From an uncultured Peptoniphilaceae bacterium (GTDB lineage: Bacteria > Bacillota > Clostridia > Tissierellales > Peptoniphilaceae), in NCBI GenBank assembly GCA_943912255.1, contig CALTTP010000001.1, positions 124,001 through 188,000 of the forward strand: a stretch of 64,000 nt of DNA, read 5' to 3'. This document shows positions 1 through 8,190 of this stretch, piece by piece; the stretch's first letter is position 1; each line of letters opens with the position of its first letter. Position numbers and translations under genes: made by a program. The notes beneath the pieces were generated by a model. It had not been told where the DNA came from and did no database searches. It worked only from the letters and a program-made list of their open reading frames with translations.

Positions 1-1299
1 CCAGCTTCCAATTTAAGTGTAATAGCCGTTGGAGCAGTGGATAAAAACAATAAATTGGCATATTTTTCTAAACTGGGACCTTCACCTTTAGATCCAGGGA
101 AATCCAATATAAAACCAGAAATAGTGGCTCCAGGATTTGATGTATATGCTTCAGATTCTGAAAACAATTATTCACTATGGAAGGGTACTTCCTTGGCAGC
201 TCCAAATGTTTCTGGAATTATTGCATTAATACTGCAAGGTAATAGAAATTTGAACAATGGACAAGTGAAAGATATTTTAACCATGACTGCAAATCCCCTT
301 ACAGGTACTGGTTTTCCAACAAGTCCTAATATGGGATATGGTTATGGCTTAGTAGATGCAGATAAGGCTGTAGAGTTGGGATTAAATTACAACGAATATA
401 ATAACCTTAAGAGGATTAAGGGACAAAATAGATCTGAAACATCTTTAGAAATAAGTAACAATTTTTATAAGACTTCTGATTACGTGTATATTACAAATCA
501 AAGTTCTTTTGCCGATGGACTTAGTATGGGTTCTTTGACTAAAAGGGAAAATGGACCATTGTTATTGGTGCCTGATGAAAAATTATCTCAAAACACAAAG
601 AGTGCTTTAAAGAGACTTCAACCTAAGAAGATAATCATCATTGGAGGAGAGTCCACCATTGGAAAGAATTTGGAAGAAGAATTAAAGAGCTATGGACAAG
701 TAGAGAGGATTTATGGGAAGAGTAGAATAGAAACTTCCCTAGAGATTGCCCGTAGAGCAGATTTAAAGAACAATAAAGAAGTGTTTTTAGTAAATGGATT
801 TAACGAAGCCGACTCTATAAATATAGTATCCGTTTCTGCTAGAGATGGTATACCTGTACTATTTTCTACAAAGGACAGTATAAACAATTCCATGATTAAC
901 TTCTTAAAGGCCTATAAAATACAAAAGGTAACCATTGTTGGTGGAGACTCTACAGTTTCCAAGGAAGTGGAGAACCAATTGACAGCAGCAGGGGTAAGTA
1001 GCATTTCTAGAATTAGCGGCAAGGATAGGTTTTTAACAGGGGCCAAGGTAAATCAAAAGTATTATACAGACTATAATCCTGTATTCTTTGCCAATGGATA
1101 CAATGTTGCCGACGCTTTATCCATAGGACCTGTAGTGGGCAAATTGGCAGCACCTCTACAAATAATTCCTCAAGATTATTTGACTCCTGAAATCCAAGAT
1201 TTTTATAGAGGAAAGGGAATATCTGATTTTTACGTTCTAGGAGGAACCAGCTCTATTACTACAAGAAATATGTACAATATATTTCAGTTGACAAATTAA
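1..1299 (+). CDS. Subtilisin-family serine protease with C-terminal CWB2 cell-wall-binding repeats (5' partial)
   Basis: The reading frame is open from the first base, so the gene starts upstream of the window; the catalytic Asp and His lie outside. The visible part begins in the S8 protease domain and contains the catalytic-serine block GTSLAAPNVSG (about residue 62 of the visible part, Ser64). Three tandem cell wall binding repeat 2 units follow, starting near visible residues 136, 236 and 337 with the related openings RIKGQNR, RIYGKSR and RISGKDR. In clostridia CWB2 modules hold S-layer-type proteins non-covalently in the wall, so this is probably a wall-attached extracellular protease that feeds peptides to the Opp importers. 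udp starts 9 nt downstream. Family assignment is firm; the substrate is unknown. Confidence 0.9.
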   Translation, partial: PASNLSVIAVGAVDKNNKLAYFSKLGPSPLDPGKSNIKPEIVAPGFDVYASDSENNYSLWKGTSLAAPNVSGIIALILQGNRNLNNGQVKDILTMTANPLTGTGFPTSPNMGYGYGLVDADKAVELGLNYNEYNNLKRIKGQNRSETSLEISNNFYKTSDYVYITNQSSFADGLSMGSLTKRENGPLLLVPDEKLSQNTKSALKRLQPKKIIIIGGESTIGKNLEEELKSYGQVERIYGKSRIETSLEIARRADLKNNKEVFLVNGFNEADSINIVSVSARDGIPVLFSTKDSINNSMINFLKAYKIQKVTIVGGDSTVSKEVENQLTAAGVSSISRISGKDRFLTGAKVNQKYYTDYNPVFFANGYNVADALSIGPVVGKLAAPLQIIPQDYLTPEIQDFYRGKGISDFYVLGGTSSITTRNMYNIFQLTN

Positions 1300-1308
1300 G
1301 AGGATAAA

Positions 1309-2088
1309 ATGACTAAGGAAATTTTAGGAAATGAACAATTTCATATAAAGCTTCAAAAGGGAGATATTGGAGAATATGTTTTTTTACCAGGAGATCCAAA
1401 GAGGTCAAAGTTAATTGCAGAATACTTTGATAGTCCTCAATTGGTTGCAGATAATAGAGAGTATTGTATCTACAATGGTTTTTTAGATGGAGTTAAGGTT
1501 ACTGTATGTTCTACCGGTATTGGAGGGCCTTCAACGGCAATTGCCGTTGAAGAACTGGTCAATATTGGAGCTAAGACCCTAATAAGAGTAGGTACTTGCG
1601 GTGGAATGGATTTGGATGTTAAAGCTGGCGATGTAGTAATCGCCACAGGGGCCATTAGAATGGATGGAACTTCCAGGGAATACGCCCCTATTGAATATCC
1701 TGCTGTGTCAGATTTTGATATCTGTGATTCTCTAGTTCAATCCAGTAAAAATTTAAACTTAAGGTACCATGTGGGGGTAGTCCAAAGTAAGGACTCCTTC
1801 TATGGCCAACATAGCCCACAGACTAAGCCAGTTTCTTATGAATTGGAAAATAAGTGGAAGGCTTGGCTACAGATGGGCTGTCTAGCTTCCGAGATGGAAT
1901 CGTCTACTCTTTTTATTGTTTCATCCTATAGAAAAGTTAAGTCGGGGGGAGTTTTTGTCTGTATAAATAATCAGGAGAGACAAAGACGGGGACTGGAAAA
2001 TAGCTTGTATGAAGATGTAAATAGGGGAATTAAAGTGGCTGTGGAGGCTGTTAAGATTCAGATTAAGAAAGATAAAAGGTGTGATTAA
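1309..2088 (+). CDS. udp: Uridine phosphorylase
   Basis: A 259-residue cytoplasmic member of the PNP/UDP phosphorylase family, which cleaves uridine with phosphate to uracil and ribose-1-phosphate. The N-terminal phosphate-binding segment (FLPGDPKR near residue 27), the STGIGGPS glycine-rich loop and the VGTCGG segment are typical of the family. The block DSFYGQ followed by LASEMESSTLF matches uridine phosphorylases rather than purine nucleoside phosphorylases. Length is normal. It starts 9 nt after the wall protease stop and ends inside its own terminator hairpin, whose loop contains the stop codon. Some purine phosphorylases share the fold, so exact nucleoside preference is inferred from the EMES and FYGQ region. 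Confidence 0.88.
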   Translation: MTKEILGNEQFHIKLQKGDIGEYVFLPGDPKRSKLIAEYFDSPQLVADNREYCIYNGFLDGVKVTVCSTGIGGPSTAIAVEELVNIGAKTLIRVGTCGGMDLDVKAGDVVIATGAIRMDGTSREYAPIEYPAVSDFDICDSLVQSSKNLNLRYHVGVVQSKDSFYGQHSPQTKPVSYELENKWKAWLQMGCLASEMESSTLFIVSSYRKVKSGGVFVCINNQERQRRGLENSLYEDVNRGIKVAVEAVKIQIKKDKRCD

Positions 2089-2103
2089 TTATCACACTTT
2101 TTG
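2074..2103 (+). terminator. Rho-independent terminator after udp
   Basis: Stem GTGTGAT/ATCACAC (2079-2085 with 2091-2097), extended by a G-T and A-T pairs, followed by a T run. The udp stop codon TAA lies in the 5-nt loop. Confidence 0.8.
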
Positions 2104-2146
2104 TAATTGTAAGAAATTTGTAATATTTTCAAATGTATTTTATGAT
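2101..2146 (+). promoter_or_regulatory. ctp promoter with WalR-like direct repeats
   Basis: TTGTAA occurs at 2101, 2107 and 2118. The last two form TGTAAG-N5-TGTAAT with an 11-bp period, close to the WalR/YycF consensus TGTWAH-N5-TGTWAH. The 2118-2123 hexamer can also serve as the -35, 17 bp from a -10 TATGAT at 2141-2146. Repeats and spacing are seen directly; the regulator is inferred. Confidence 0.45.
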
Positions 2147-2166
2147 AAGATTATTAGAGGTGAGAT

Positions 2167-3378
2167 ATGAAAAAGGGTTTGAAATGGGTTTTAGGCGCAA
2201 TTATAGTAATTGCATTGATGTTAGGTTCCTTTGTAGCAGGAAATAGGATGGCTATTTCTACTGGAGACAAAGTGATTTTAAATAAATCTGATTACGAAGT
2301 GTTTGCTAAAGCCGAAGATATGAAATCTGTAATAGATAGGTACTTCTTATTTGATGTAGATAAGAATGAACTTAAAAATGGGGTTTATAAAGGACTTTTT
2401 AAGGGTTTAAACGATCCCTATTCTGAGTATTTGACCAAGGAGGAGTTCAGTTCCTTTATGGAGAGTACTAGTGGTGAATACAAGGGAATAGGTATCTTTA
2501 TTACGGTTACAGAAGACAATTTAATTAAAGTTGTCTCTCCAATAAAAGACTCGCCAGCTTTTAAAGCTGGAATTAAGCCAGATGATATTATTTATTCTGT
2601 TAACGGTGAGGTCTATCCTGGAGATAGATTAAATGAAGCCACTGCAATTATGAAGGGAAAAGTTGGAGATAAGATTAACCTGGTTATAAAGAGAAAAAAA
2701 ACCGATGAAACCTATGAGAATATCGATTTGGAAGTTACAGTGGACAATATAAACCTTGTAACTGTTGACTCTAAAGTTATTGAGGATTTAGGTTACATTC
2801 ATATATCCCAATTTGGTGAAAAGACCTTTGATGAATTCAAAGAGAACTTTGAAGATTTGAAAGCAAAAAAGGTTAAGGGAATTATTTTGGACTTAAGGAA
2901 TAATCCTGGTGGATTAAAAGACACCTGTGTTAAGATTGCAGATTATCTACTACCAGAAGGTCCTATTGTAAAGACAGTAGATAAAAATAAAAAAGAAGAA
3001 GTGGATATGTCTGACAATAAGGAAGAGAATTTCCCAATGATTCTTTTGATTAATGGTGGATCTGCTTCTGCTTCAGAGATACTTGCTGGTGCCGTTAAGG
3101 ATTATGAAAAGGCGACTATTGTCGGTACAAATAGTTTTGGAAAGGGCATTGTACAGACCATTGCTCCTGCAAAGAATTTTGGTGTAGATGATGATGGTGC
3201 AATTAAGCTTACTATTCAGGAATATTTTACTCCAAAGGATAAGAAAATCCATAAAATAGGCGTAAAACCTGATGTGGAAGTGGAACTACCAGAGGATGTA
3301 TTAAACTTTGGTCCCGACTTCCTTGAGGAAGATAGTCAATTGAAGGAAGCTATTAAGATATTAAAGGAAAAATTATAG
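2167..3378 (+). CDS. S41 family C-terminal processing peptidase (CtpA/CtpB type)
   Basis: A 403-residue membrane-anchored serine protease that trims or degrades extracytoplasmic proteins from the C-terminus. One N-terminal membrane segment (about residues 6-25) anchors it outside the cell. A PDZ domain (about 105-190) contains the carboxylate-binding GIGIFIT loop, and the S41 catalytic domain follows. The Ser/Lys dyad is visible as Ser301 in GGSASASE and Lys326 in FGKGIVQ, with Gln330 at the same spacing as in Bacillus CtpB. A good ribosome site (GAGGTGAG) precedes the ATG. It is followed 11 nt later by a polysaccharide deacetylase, making a cell-envelope pair. Its promoter carries WalR-like repeats. 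The target protein cannot be told from sequence. Confidence 0.92.
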   Translation: MKKGLKWVLGAIIVIALMLGSFVAGNRMAISTGDKVILNKSDYEVFAKAEDMKSVIDRYFLFDVDKNELKNGVYKGLFKGLNDPYSEYLTKEEFSSFMESTSGEYKGIGIFITVTEDNLIKVVSPIKDSPAFKAGIKPDDIIYSVNGEVYPGDRLNEATAIMKGKVGDKINLVIKRKKTDETYENIDLEVTVDNINLVTVDSKVIEDLGYIHISQFGEKTFDEFKENFEDLKAKKVKGIILDLRNNPGGLKDTCVKIADYLLPEGPIVKTVDKNKKEEVDMSDNKEENFPMILLINGGSASASEILAGAVKDYEKATIVGTNSFGKGIVQTIAPAKNFGVDDDGAIKLTIQEYFTPKDKKIHKIGVKPDVEVELPEDVLNFGPDFLEEDSQLKEAIKILKEKL

Positions 3379-3389
3379 GAGATGATTAG

Positions 3390-4280
3390 GTGAACAAAAT
3401 AAAGGGTCTGCTTTTGAGTCTGTCCCTACTACTATTGGCACTGGTTGTAGGAATTTTTATAAAGGAGCAAAAAGCATATTCTGCTATAACTTCAGAGATA
3501 AAGGATTCTCAGATAGAAGACAAAAAAGTTGCGGAAAAGAAACAAAATAATAAAATAAGCCCTGCAGAAGCAACAGATGCAAAGGATGAAAACTTTAAAG
3601 ATGCTGTATATGATGCAGGAGAAGTTAGGGCCATAACTAAAGGAGAAAAGGAATATACAGGGGAAAAAGTTGTGTTCTTAACCTTTGATGACGGTCCAGA
3701 CAGTAGTTCTTCCCCAAGGATACTGGATATACTGGATTCAAACGAGGTGCCAGGTACATTCTTCTTACAAGGACAATATATAAACGAAAACACTAAAGAT
3801 ATATTTAAAAGGATGTATGAGGAAGGGCATTGTGTAGCTGCTCATAGTTTCGGCCATGACTATGGTTACCTTTATCCAGGAAGAGTTGGAAATGCTGAAA
3901 ATATAGCTTCTGACTTCAATAAAATTCAAGAAAGAGCTAGGGAATATTTAGGAAAAGATTTCTCTTTTAAAACTTGGAGATACCCAGGAGGACATATGTC
4001 TTGGCAAAATCTTGATGCTGCCGATGAAAAACTTAAAGCTTTAGGAGTGGAATGGATAGACTGGAATAATATGACTGGAGATGCAGAGCCAGCGTCTAGA
4101 AGACCTACCACTGCTGCAGGCATGGTAAATATGGTAAAACAACTTACAGAAGGTTCCTCTTCAAGTATGCAGGTAATTTTAATGCATGACAATGTATCCA
4201 AGGAACTTACCATTCAAGCACTACCTGAAATAATAGCCTATTATAAGGACTTGGGATATAAGTTTGGAAAATTTAAATAA
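3390..4280 (+). CDS. Polysaccharide deacetylase (NodB/CE4 family)
   Basis: A 296-residue secreted or membrane-anchored CE4 deacetylase, probably acting on peptidoglycan. It starts at GTG 3390, 5-6 nt after AGGAGATGA. Residues 5-23 form a signal anchor, followed by a charged linker to about residue 90. The NodB domain shows motif 1 TFDDGP (Asp100, Asp101), motif 2 with metal-binding His152 and His156 in HSFGH, motif 3 RYPGG (197-201) and the late LMHD motif. All catalytic elements are present, so it should be an active metal-dependent deacetylase. Coupling to the S41 protease gene suggests co-regulation as an envelope unit. Whether it removes acetyl groups from GlcNAc or MurNAc is open. Confidence 0.9.
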   Translation: MNKIKGLLLSLSLLLLALVVGIFIKEQKAYSAITSEIKDSQIEDKKVAEKKQNNKISPAEATDAKDENFKDAVYDAGEVRAITKGEKEYTGEKVVFLTFDDGPDSSSSPRILDILDSNEVPGTFFLQGQYINENTKDIFKRMYEEGHCVAAHSFGHDYGYLYPGRVGNAENIASDFNKIQERAREYLGKDFSFKTWRYPGGHMSWQNLDAADEKLKALGVEWIDWNNMTGDAEPASRRPTTAAGMVNMVKQLTEGSSSSMQVILMHDNVSKELTIQALPEIIAYYKDLGYKFGKFK

Positions 4281-4288
4281 TTTTAGAA

Positions 4289-4325
4289 CAGCCGACACTA
4301 GTGGGAGTGGTGTCGGTTATTTTTA
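4289..4325 (+). terminator. Terminator after the ctp-deacetylase operon
   Basis: Stem CCGACAC/GTGTCGG (4292-4298 with 4310-4316) plus flanking G-T and A-T pairs, followed by TTATTTTTATT. Confidence 0.75.
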
Positions 4326-4390
4326 TTCCAATAGAAATTGTAGGTGTGTTATAATTGTAAAATATTAATACATAGAAAGGAGAGTAGGCT

Positions 4391-4561
4391 ATGCGTAAAA
4401 AGTGGTCCTATTTTTTTGGAGTATTGTTAAGTATAGTATTTTTATTATCTGGCATTTGGGGAATTTTTGTAGAAAATATATTTAATCATATTTTTAAATC
4501 CTTAGGGATGTTTCTTATTTTAATAAACAGTTCTTTACCTTTAGATAGTAAGAAGGATTGA
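4391..4561 (+). CDS. Small hydrophobic membrane peptide, 56 residues
   Basis: An ATG with an upstream AAAGGAG ribosome site opens a 56-codon frame ending in TGA. The peptide starts with a basic MRKKWS segment, followed by two hydrophobic stretches (about residues 7-27 and 35-48) separated by a short polar turn, and ends in a charged tail DSKKD. This looks like a small two-helix membrane protein with the positive end inside. No family is recognised and no function is assigned. It stands alone between the deacetylase terminator and the nrdDG regulatory region. Support is the ribosome site and amphipathic layout; it could be an unexpressed frame. Confidence 0.5.
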   Translation: MRKKWSYFFGVLLSIVFLLSGIWGIFVENIFNHIFKSLGMFLILINSSLPLDSKKD

Positions 4562-4698
4562 CTTAAGTTGTTTTTGTTCCCCATAGGGCTAATATTATGT
4601 AAAATTATAAAATATTAATATTTCTATTCCACAAGGTAAAAGGATTAAAAAAAATTTATGTGAATATTTACTCATCACAATCCAAGGGGATTCGGTAT

Positions 4699-4704
4699 TA
4701 TAAT
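4699..4704 (+). promoter_or_regulatory. Candidate -10 element of the nrdDG promoter
   Basis: A perfect TATAAT lies about 30 bp upstream of the NrdR-type boxes. No convincing -35 hexamer is seen at 16-18 bp, so the assignment is tentative. Confidence 0.35.
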
Positions 4705-4732
4705 TAATAATATGCACAGATGCTGAATAAGA

Positions 4733-4784
4733 GCAACCACTACATATAGTGGAGCCTACATGTAGTGGTTGCTATATGTAGCCA
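4733..4784 (+). promoter_or_regulatory. Paired NrdR-type boxes upstream of nrdDG
   Basis: Box 1 is CCACTACATATAGTGG (4737-4752) and box 2 is TTGCTATATGTAGCCA (4769-4784). Both match the NrdR palindrome core CwATATATwG, and their centres are 32 bp apart, about three helical turns, as in known NrdR-regulated ribonucleotide reductase operons. Overlapping them is a perfect 13-bp inverted repeat, GCAACCACTACAT at 4733-4745 with its complement at 4760-4772. The likely role is repression of nrdDG by nucleotide-loaded NrdR, which is not encoded in this window. Confidence 0.75.
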
Positions 4785-4815
4785 TATCCTTTAGAATTAG
4801 ATGTAGGTGATGAGT

Positions 4816-6936
4816 ATGAAAGTAAAAAAGAGAGACGGCAATTTAGTCGAATTTGATAAAAACAAAATAATTATAGCCATTGAAAAGGCGATGAACTCTA
4901 GCACAGGAGTTTATGAAGAGGGTTTGGCAGGAAAGATAGCTTCTGAAATTGAAGATTTTGCCAAGACTACTGGTAAGACTATGACTATATTTGATATAGA
5001 GGATCAAGTCTACTATAAGTTGATTCAAAACAACAACCCTGCTACTGCAAGATCCTATGAAAACTATAAGGCGGTTCAAACCTACAAGAGGGAAAAGAAT
5101 ACTACTGATGATAGTATAATTGGCCTACTTGCAACGGAAAATGATGAATTGATGACTGAAAACTCCAACAAGAATGCCTATATAGCTTCCACTCAAAGGG
5201 ATTTAATTGCTGGAGAGGTTTCTAAGGACATAGCAAGAAGAAAGATTATTCCCGTGGAGCTTATTCAAGCCCATGACGAAGGTGCTATACATATTCACGA
5301 TATGGACTATATCATCCAACCAATGTTCAATTGTTGTTTGGTAAATATGAAGGATATGTTAGACAATGGTACTGTGGTAAATGGAAAGATGATAGAAACT
5401 CCAAAATCCTTTCAAGTTGCTTGTAATGTAATGACTCAAATTATTGCACAAATAGCAAGTAACCAATATGGTGGACAGAGTATTGATATAAAATGTCTTG
5501 GGAAGTATTTGAGAAGATCCTATGAAAAGAACTTAAATTTGGCTCTTTCTGTTATGAAGGATTTAAGTTTAGCAGAAAAGATGGCAGAGGAACTTACTCA
5601 AAAGGATTTGGAATCTGGAATTCAAACGATCCAATATCAAATAAACACCTTGATGACCAGCAATGGACAAGCACCTTTTGTAACCCTATTTATGCATATT
5701 GAAGAGGGAGACGAGTATGAGGAAGAGGTTGCTAGAATAATCGAAGAGATATTAAAGCAAAGGATAGAAGGTATAAAAAATGAAGTAGGCGTCTATGTAA
5801 CACCAGCCTTTCCAAAGCTTATCTACGTTCTTGACGAAAATAACATTCACAAGGGTAGTAAGTACAATTATCTAACTGCTCTATCCATAAGATGTACTGC
5901 TAAGAGAATGTACCCTGATTATATCTCCGCTAAGAAGATGAGAGAGAATTACGAAGGTAATGTGTTCTCCCCAATGGGATGTAGAGCCTTTCTTTCTCCA
6001 TGGCAGGACGAGTCAGGAAAATATAGATTTGATGGTAGATTCAATATGGGCGTTGTTACTATAAACCTTCCTCAAATTGGTATTTTAGCCAATGGGGATG
6101 AGGACAAGTTCTTCCATATATTGGATAAGAGACTGGAACTTTGTAAAAAAGTTTGTATGTTAAGGTATGAGCTTTTACAAAATGCCAATTCTGACTCCAG
6201 CCCAATTCACTGGCAACATGGTGCCATAGCAAGACTGGGCAAACATGAGTCCATAAATGATCTTTTAATCAATGGATATGCCACTGTAACTTTAGGTTAT
6301 ATTGGAATATATGAAGCTACTCTACTAACTAAGGGAGTAAGCCATACTGATGAAAAGGGTAAGGAATTTGCCTTAAGGATAATGAAGAGATTAAATGAAA
6401 AGATTCAGGAGTGGAAAGATGAAACTGGCCTTGGATTTGCCCTATATGGAACACCAGCAGAGTCTTTAACCCATAGATTCAATTCCATTGACAGAAGAAG
6501 ATTTGGCGTTATAAAGGATGTAACTGAGAAGGGATACTATATTAACTCTTTCCATGTGGATGTAAGGGAAAATATAGATGTATTCTCTAAATTTAAATTT
6601 GAATCTGAGTTTCAGGACCTTTCCCATGGTGGTTGTATTTCCTATGCTGAAATTCCAAATATGTCTCATAACTTGGAAGCTCTTGAAACCATGGTTAAAT
6701 ATATCTACGACCATATCCAATATGCTGAATTCAATACCAAATCCGATTATTGTCAAGTATGTGGATACGATGGAGAGATAGTTTTAGACGAGGATAATAA
6801 ATGGACTTGCCCTCAATGTAAGAACCAGGATACTTCTAAGATGAATGTTACAAGGAGAACTTGTGGTTACTTGGGAGAAAACTTCTGGAATGAGGGAAGG
6901 ACTAAAGAAATAAAAGAAAGAGTTCTTCATATATAA
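4816..6936 (+). CDS. nrdD: Anaerobic (class III) ribonucleoside-triphosphate reductase
   Basis: A glycyl-radical enzyme that reduces ribonucleoside triphosphates to deoxynucleotides without oxygen. The start at ATG 4816 fits the AGGTGA ribosome site 5 nt upstream; ATG 4810 and GTG 4807 are in frame but badly spaced. Domains in order: an N-terminal ATP-cone (about residues 1-95, opening KVKKRDG), the large barrel, a C-terminal zinc site with two CxxC pairs (CQVC and CPQC, about residues 646-670), and the glycyl-radical loop RTCGYLGE about 24 residues from the end. The 706-residue length is normal. nrdG overlaps its stop by one base, so reductase and activase are translationally coupled. Confidence 0.97.
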   Translation: MKVKKRDGNLVEFDKNKIIIAIEKAMNSSTGVYEEGLAGKIASEIEDFAKTTGKTMTIFDIEDQVYYKLIQNNNPATARSYENYKAVQTYKREKNTTDDSIIGLLATENDELMTENSNKNAYIASTQRDLIAGEVSKDIARRKIIPVELIQAHDEGAIHIHDMDYIIQPMFNCCLVNMKDMLDNGTVVNGKMIETPKSFQVACNVMTQIIAQIASNQYGGQSIDIKCLGKYLRRSYEKNLNLALSVMKDLSLAEKMAEELTQKDLESGIQTIQYQINTLMTSNGQAPFVTLFMHIEEGDEYEEEVARIIEEILKQRIEGIKNEVGVYVTPAFPKLIYVLDENNIHKGSKYNYLTALSIRCTAKRMYPDYISAKKMRENYEGNVFSPMGCRAFLSPWQDESGKYRFDGRFNMGVVTINLPQIGILANGDEDKFFHILDKRLELCKKVCMLRYELLQNANSDSSPIHWQHGAIARLGKHESINDLLINGYATVTLGYIGIYEATLLTKGVSHTDEKGKEFALRIMKRLNEKIQEWKDETGLGFALYGTPAESLTHRFNSIDRRRFGVIKDVTEKGYYINSFHVDVRENIDVFSKFKFESEFQDLSHGGCISYAEIPNMSHNLEALETMVKYIYDHIQYAEFNTKSDYCQVCGYDGEIVLDEDNKWTCPQCKNQDTSKMNVTRRTCGYLGENFWNEGRTKEIKERVLHI

Positions 6937-7430
6937 TGCGTTTTGCTCAAATAAGAAATTATGATGTGGCAAATGGCCCAGGAATTAGAACGACAATTTT
7001 TGTGACCGGGTGTACCATAGGTTGTAAAGACTGTTTTAATCCGGAATATCAAGATTTTGAATTTGGTAGTATTTGGGATGAAAACGTCACAGAAAATCTG
7101 CTTAATAATTTGAAAAATCCTGAAGTTGAAGGCCTTACCATTCTAGGAGGAGAGCCCTTTGACAATAGTGAGGACTTATCCAGAATAGTTCCTGAAATTA
7201 GGAAAAATACTAAAAAGAGTATTTGGATATATTCTGGTTATACCTATGAAAAATTAATGAAAGAAGAAAATAGTAGAAGGATTTTAAATAATTGTGATGT
7301 CCTAGTAGATGGTCCCTTTGTAGAGAAGCTAAAGGATTTGAAATTAAAATTTAGAGGTTCATCCAATCAAAGGATTATCGATTTAAATAAAACTAGAGAA
7401 GAAAAAAGAGTCGTTGAAATAGATATTTAA
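6936..7430 (+). CDS. nrdG: Anaerobic ribonucleotide reductase activating protein (radical SAM)
   Basis: A 164-residue radical-SAM activase that installs the glycyl radical on NrdD using S-adenosylmethionine. The cluster-binding CxxxCxxC motif is Cys26, Cys30 and Cys33 (GCTIGCKDC). The SAM-binding GGEPF motif follows near residue 72. The ATG overlaps the nrdD stop (TAATG), so it depends on nrdD translation. Length and motif positions are typical of NrdG; the small size and nrdD linkage exclude pyruvate formate-lyase activase. A strong terminator follows directly. Confidence 0.96.
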   Translation: MRFAQIRNYDVANGPGIRTTIFVTGCTIGCKDCFNPEYQDFEFGSIWDENVTENLLNNLKNPEVEGLTILGGEPFDNSEDLSRIVPEIRKNTKKSIWIYSGYTYEKLMKEENSRRILNNCDVLVDGPFVEKLKDLKLKFRGSSNQRIIDLNKTREEKRVVEIDI

Positions 7431-7435
7431 GATTT

Positions 7436-7475
7436 AATTCCCCTAATCCATAATATGGATAGGGGAATTTTTTTG
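7436..7475 (+). terminator. Terminator after nrdDG
   Basis: A long stem pairs AATTCCCCTAATCCAT (7436-7451) with ATGGATAGGGGAATT, with one bulged base, followed by a T7 tract. One of the strongest terminators in the window. Confidence 0.9.
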
Positions 7476-7635
7476 TAATATAAAGGGTTTGTTAAAGGAG
7501 AACTATTATTAAACTTTCATTAAATATTAAAATTGTGAAAAAAAGTTAAAAAAGTTCATTCCACTCTTTACAATTGAAAATTTAAATGTTAAACTTTAGA
7601 TGTATCATAATTCTAGTACACTAAGGAGGTACATT

Positions 7636-8190
7636 GTGAAAAGAGACGAAATTTATAAGAAAATGGGATTTTGGAACGGATTTTATTTAGTAATTGGAGT
7701 AATAGGACTATTGTTCAGCATTTACAATATTGTCGATACTTTTATTACTAAAAACACAGAAAAGAAATTGGAGAAGTTTGGTTTGGATCCGGCAGAATTT
7801 GGAACGACAACTTTTGATAAAGTTATCTTGGTTATCGTTACAATTATAAGTATCTATTGTGTAGTAATGGCCTTTAAAAATAGAGGTAAAATCATTGAAA
7901 AGTTAAAAGTGGATGTATTACCTTATATTTTGACTCTATTATTAGCTGCATTTAACTTTGTAAGGGGGATAATTCAACAAACCAATACAAAACAAATGCC
8001 AGAGTTAAATAATGAAGTTAATAAGGCTATAGAGGGAGTTGACCAAAATGCATTAATGGCAGGAGTTGCTATAGGCATTGTATTTGTGGTTATAGCCCTT
8101 ATATTAGAACTTCTTCCCTCTATTAGAATGCTTATGTTAAATTCAAAGCTTAATAAACTTCCAGTAGAAGAGGAAAGTTTCAATGAGTAA
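7636..8190 (+). CDS. Four-helix membrane protein heading an efflux operon
   Basis: The start is GTG 7636, 5 nt after a consensus AAGGAGGT; an in-frame ATG at 7600 lies upstream of that site and is rejected. The 184-residue product has four membrane segments, at roughly residues 10-35, 60-80, 93-113 and 135-160. The connecting regions are short and the C-terminal tail is acidic. No domain family is recognised. Its stop overlaps the start of the next gene, a HlyD/MacA-type adaptor, and an ATPase and FtsX-like permease follow, so it is probably an accessory or regulatory membrane subunit of that transporter. Function is unassigned. Confidence 0.8.
   Translation: MKRDEIYKKMGFWNGFYLVIGVIGLLFSIYNIVDTFITKNTEKKLEKFGLDPAEFGTTTFDKVILVIVTIISIYCVVMAFKNRGKIIEKLKVDVLPYILTLLLAAFNFVRGIIQQTNTKQMPELNNEVNKAIEGVDQNALMAGVAIGIVFVVIALILELLPSIRMLMLNSKLNKLPVEEESFNE

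Noticed and set aside
3509..4213. Minus-strand open frames within the deacetylase gene
   Set aside because: Antisense shadows of a well-supported CE4 gene with no start signals or family features.
4733..4772. 13-bp inverted repeat as a rho-independent terminator
   Set aside because: No T tract follows on either side and it overlaps two well-spaced NrdR-type boxes.
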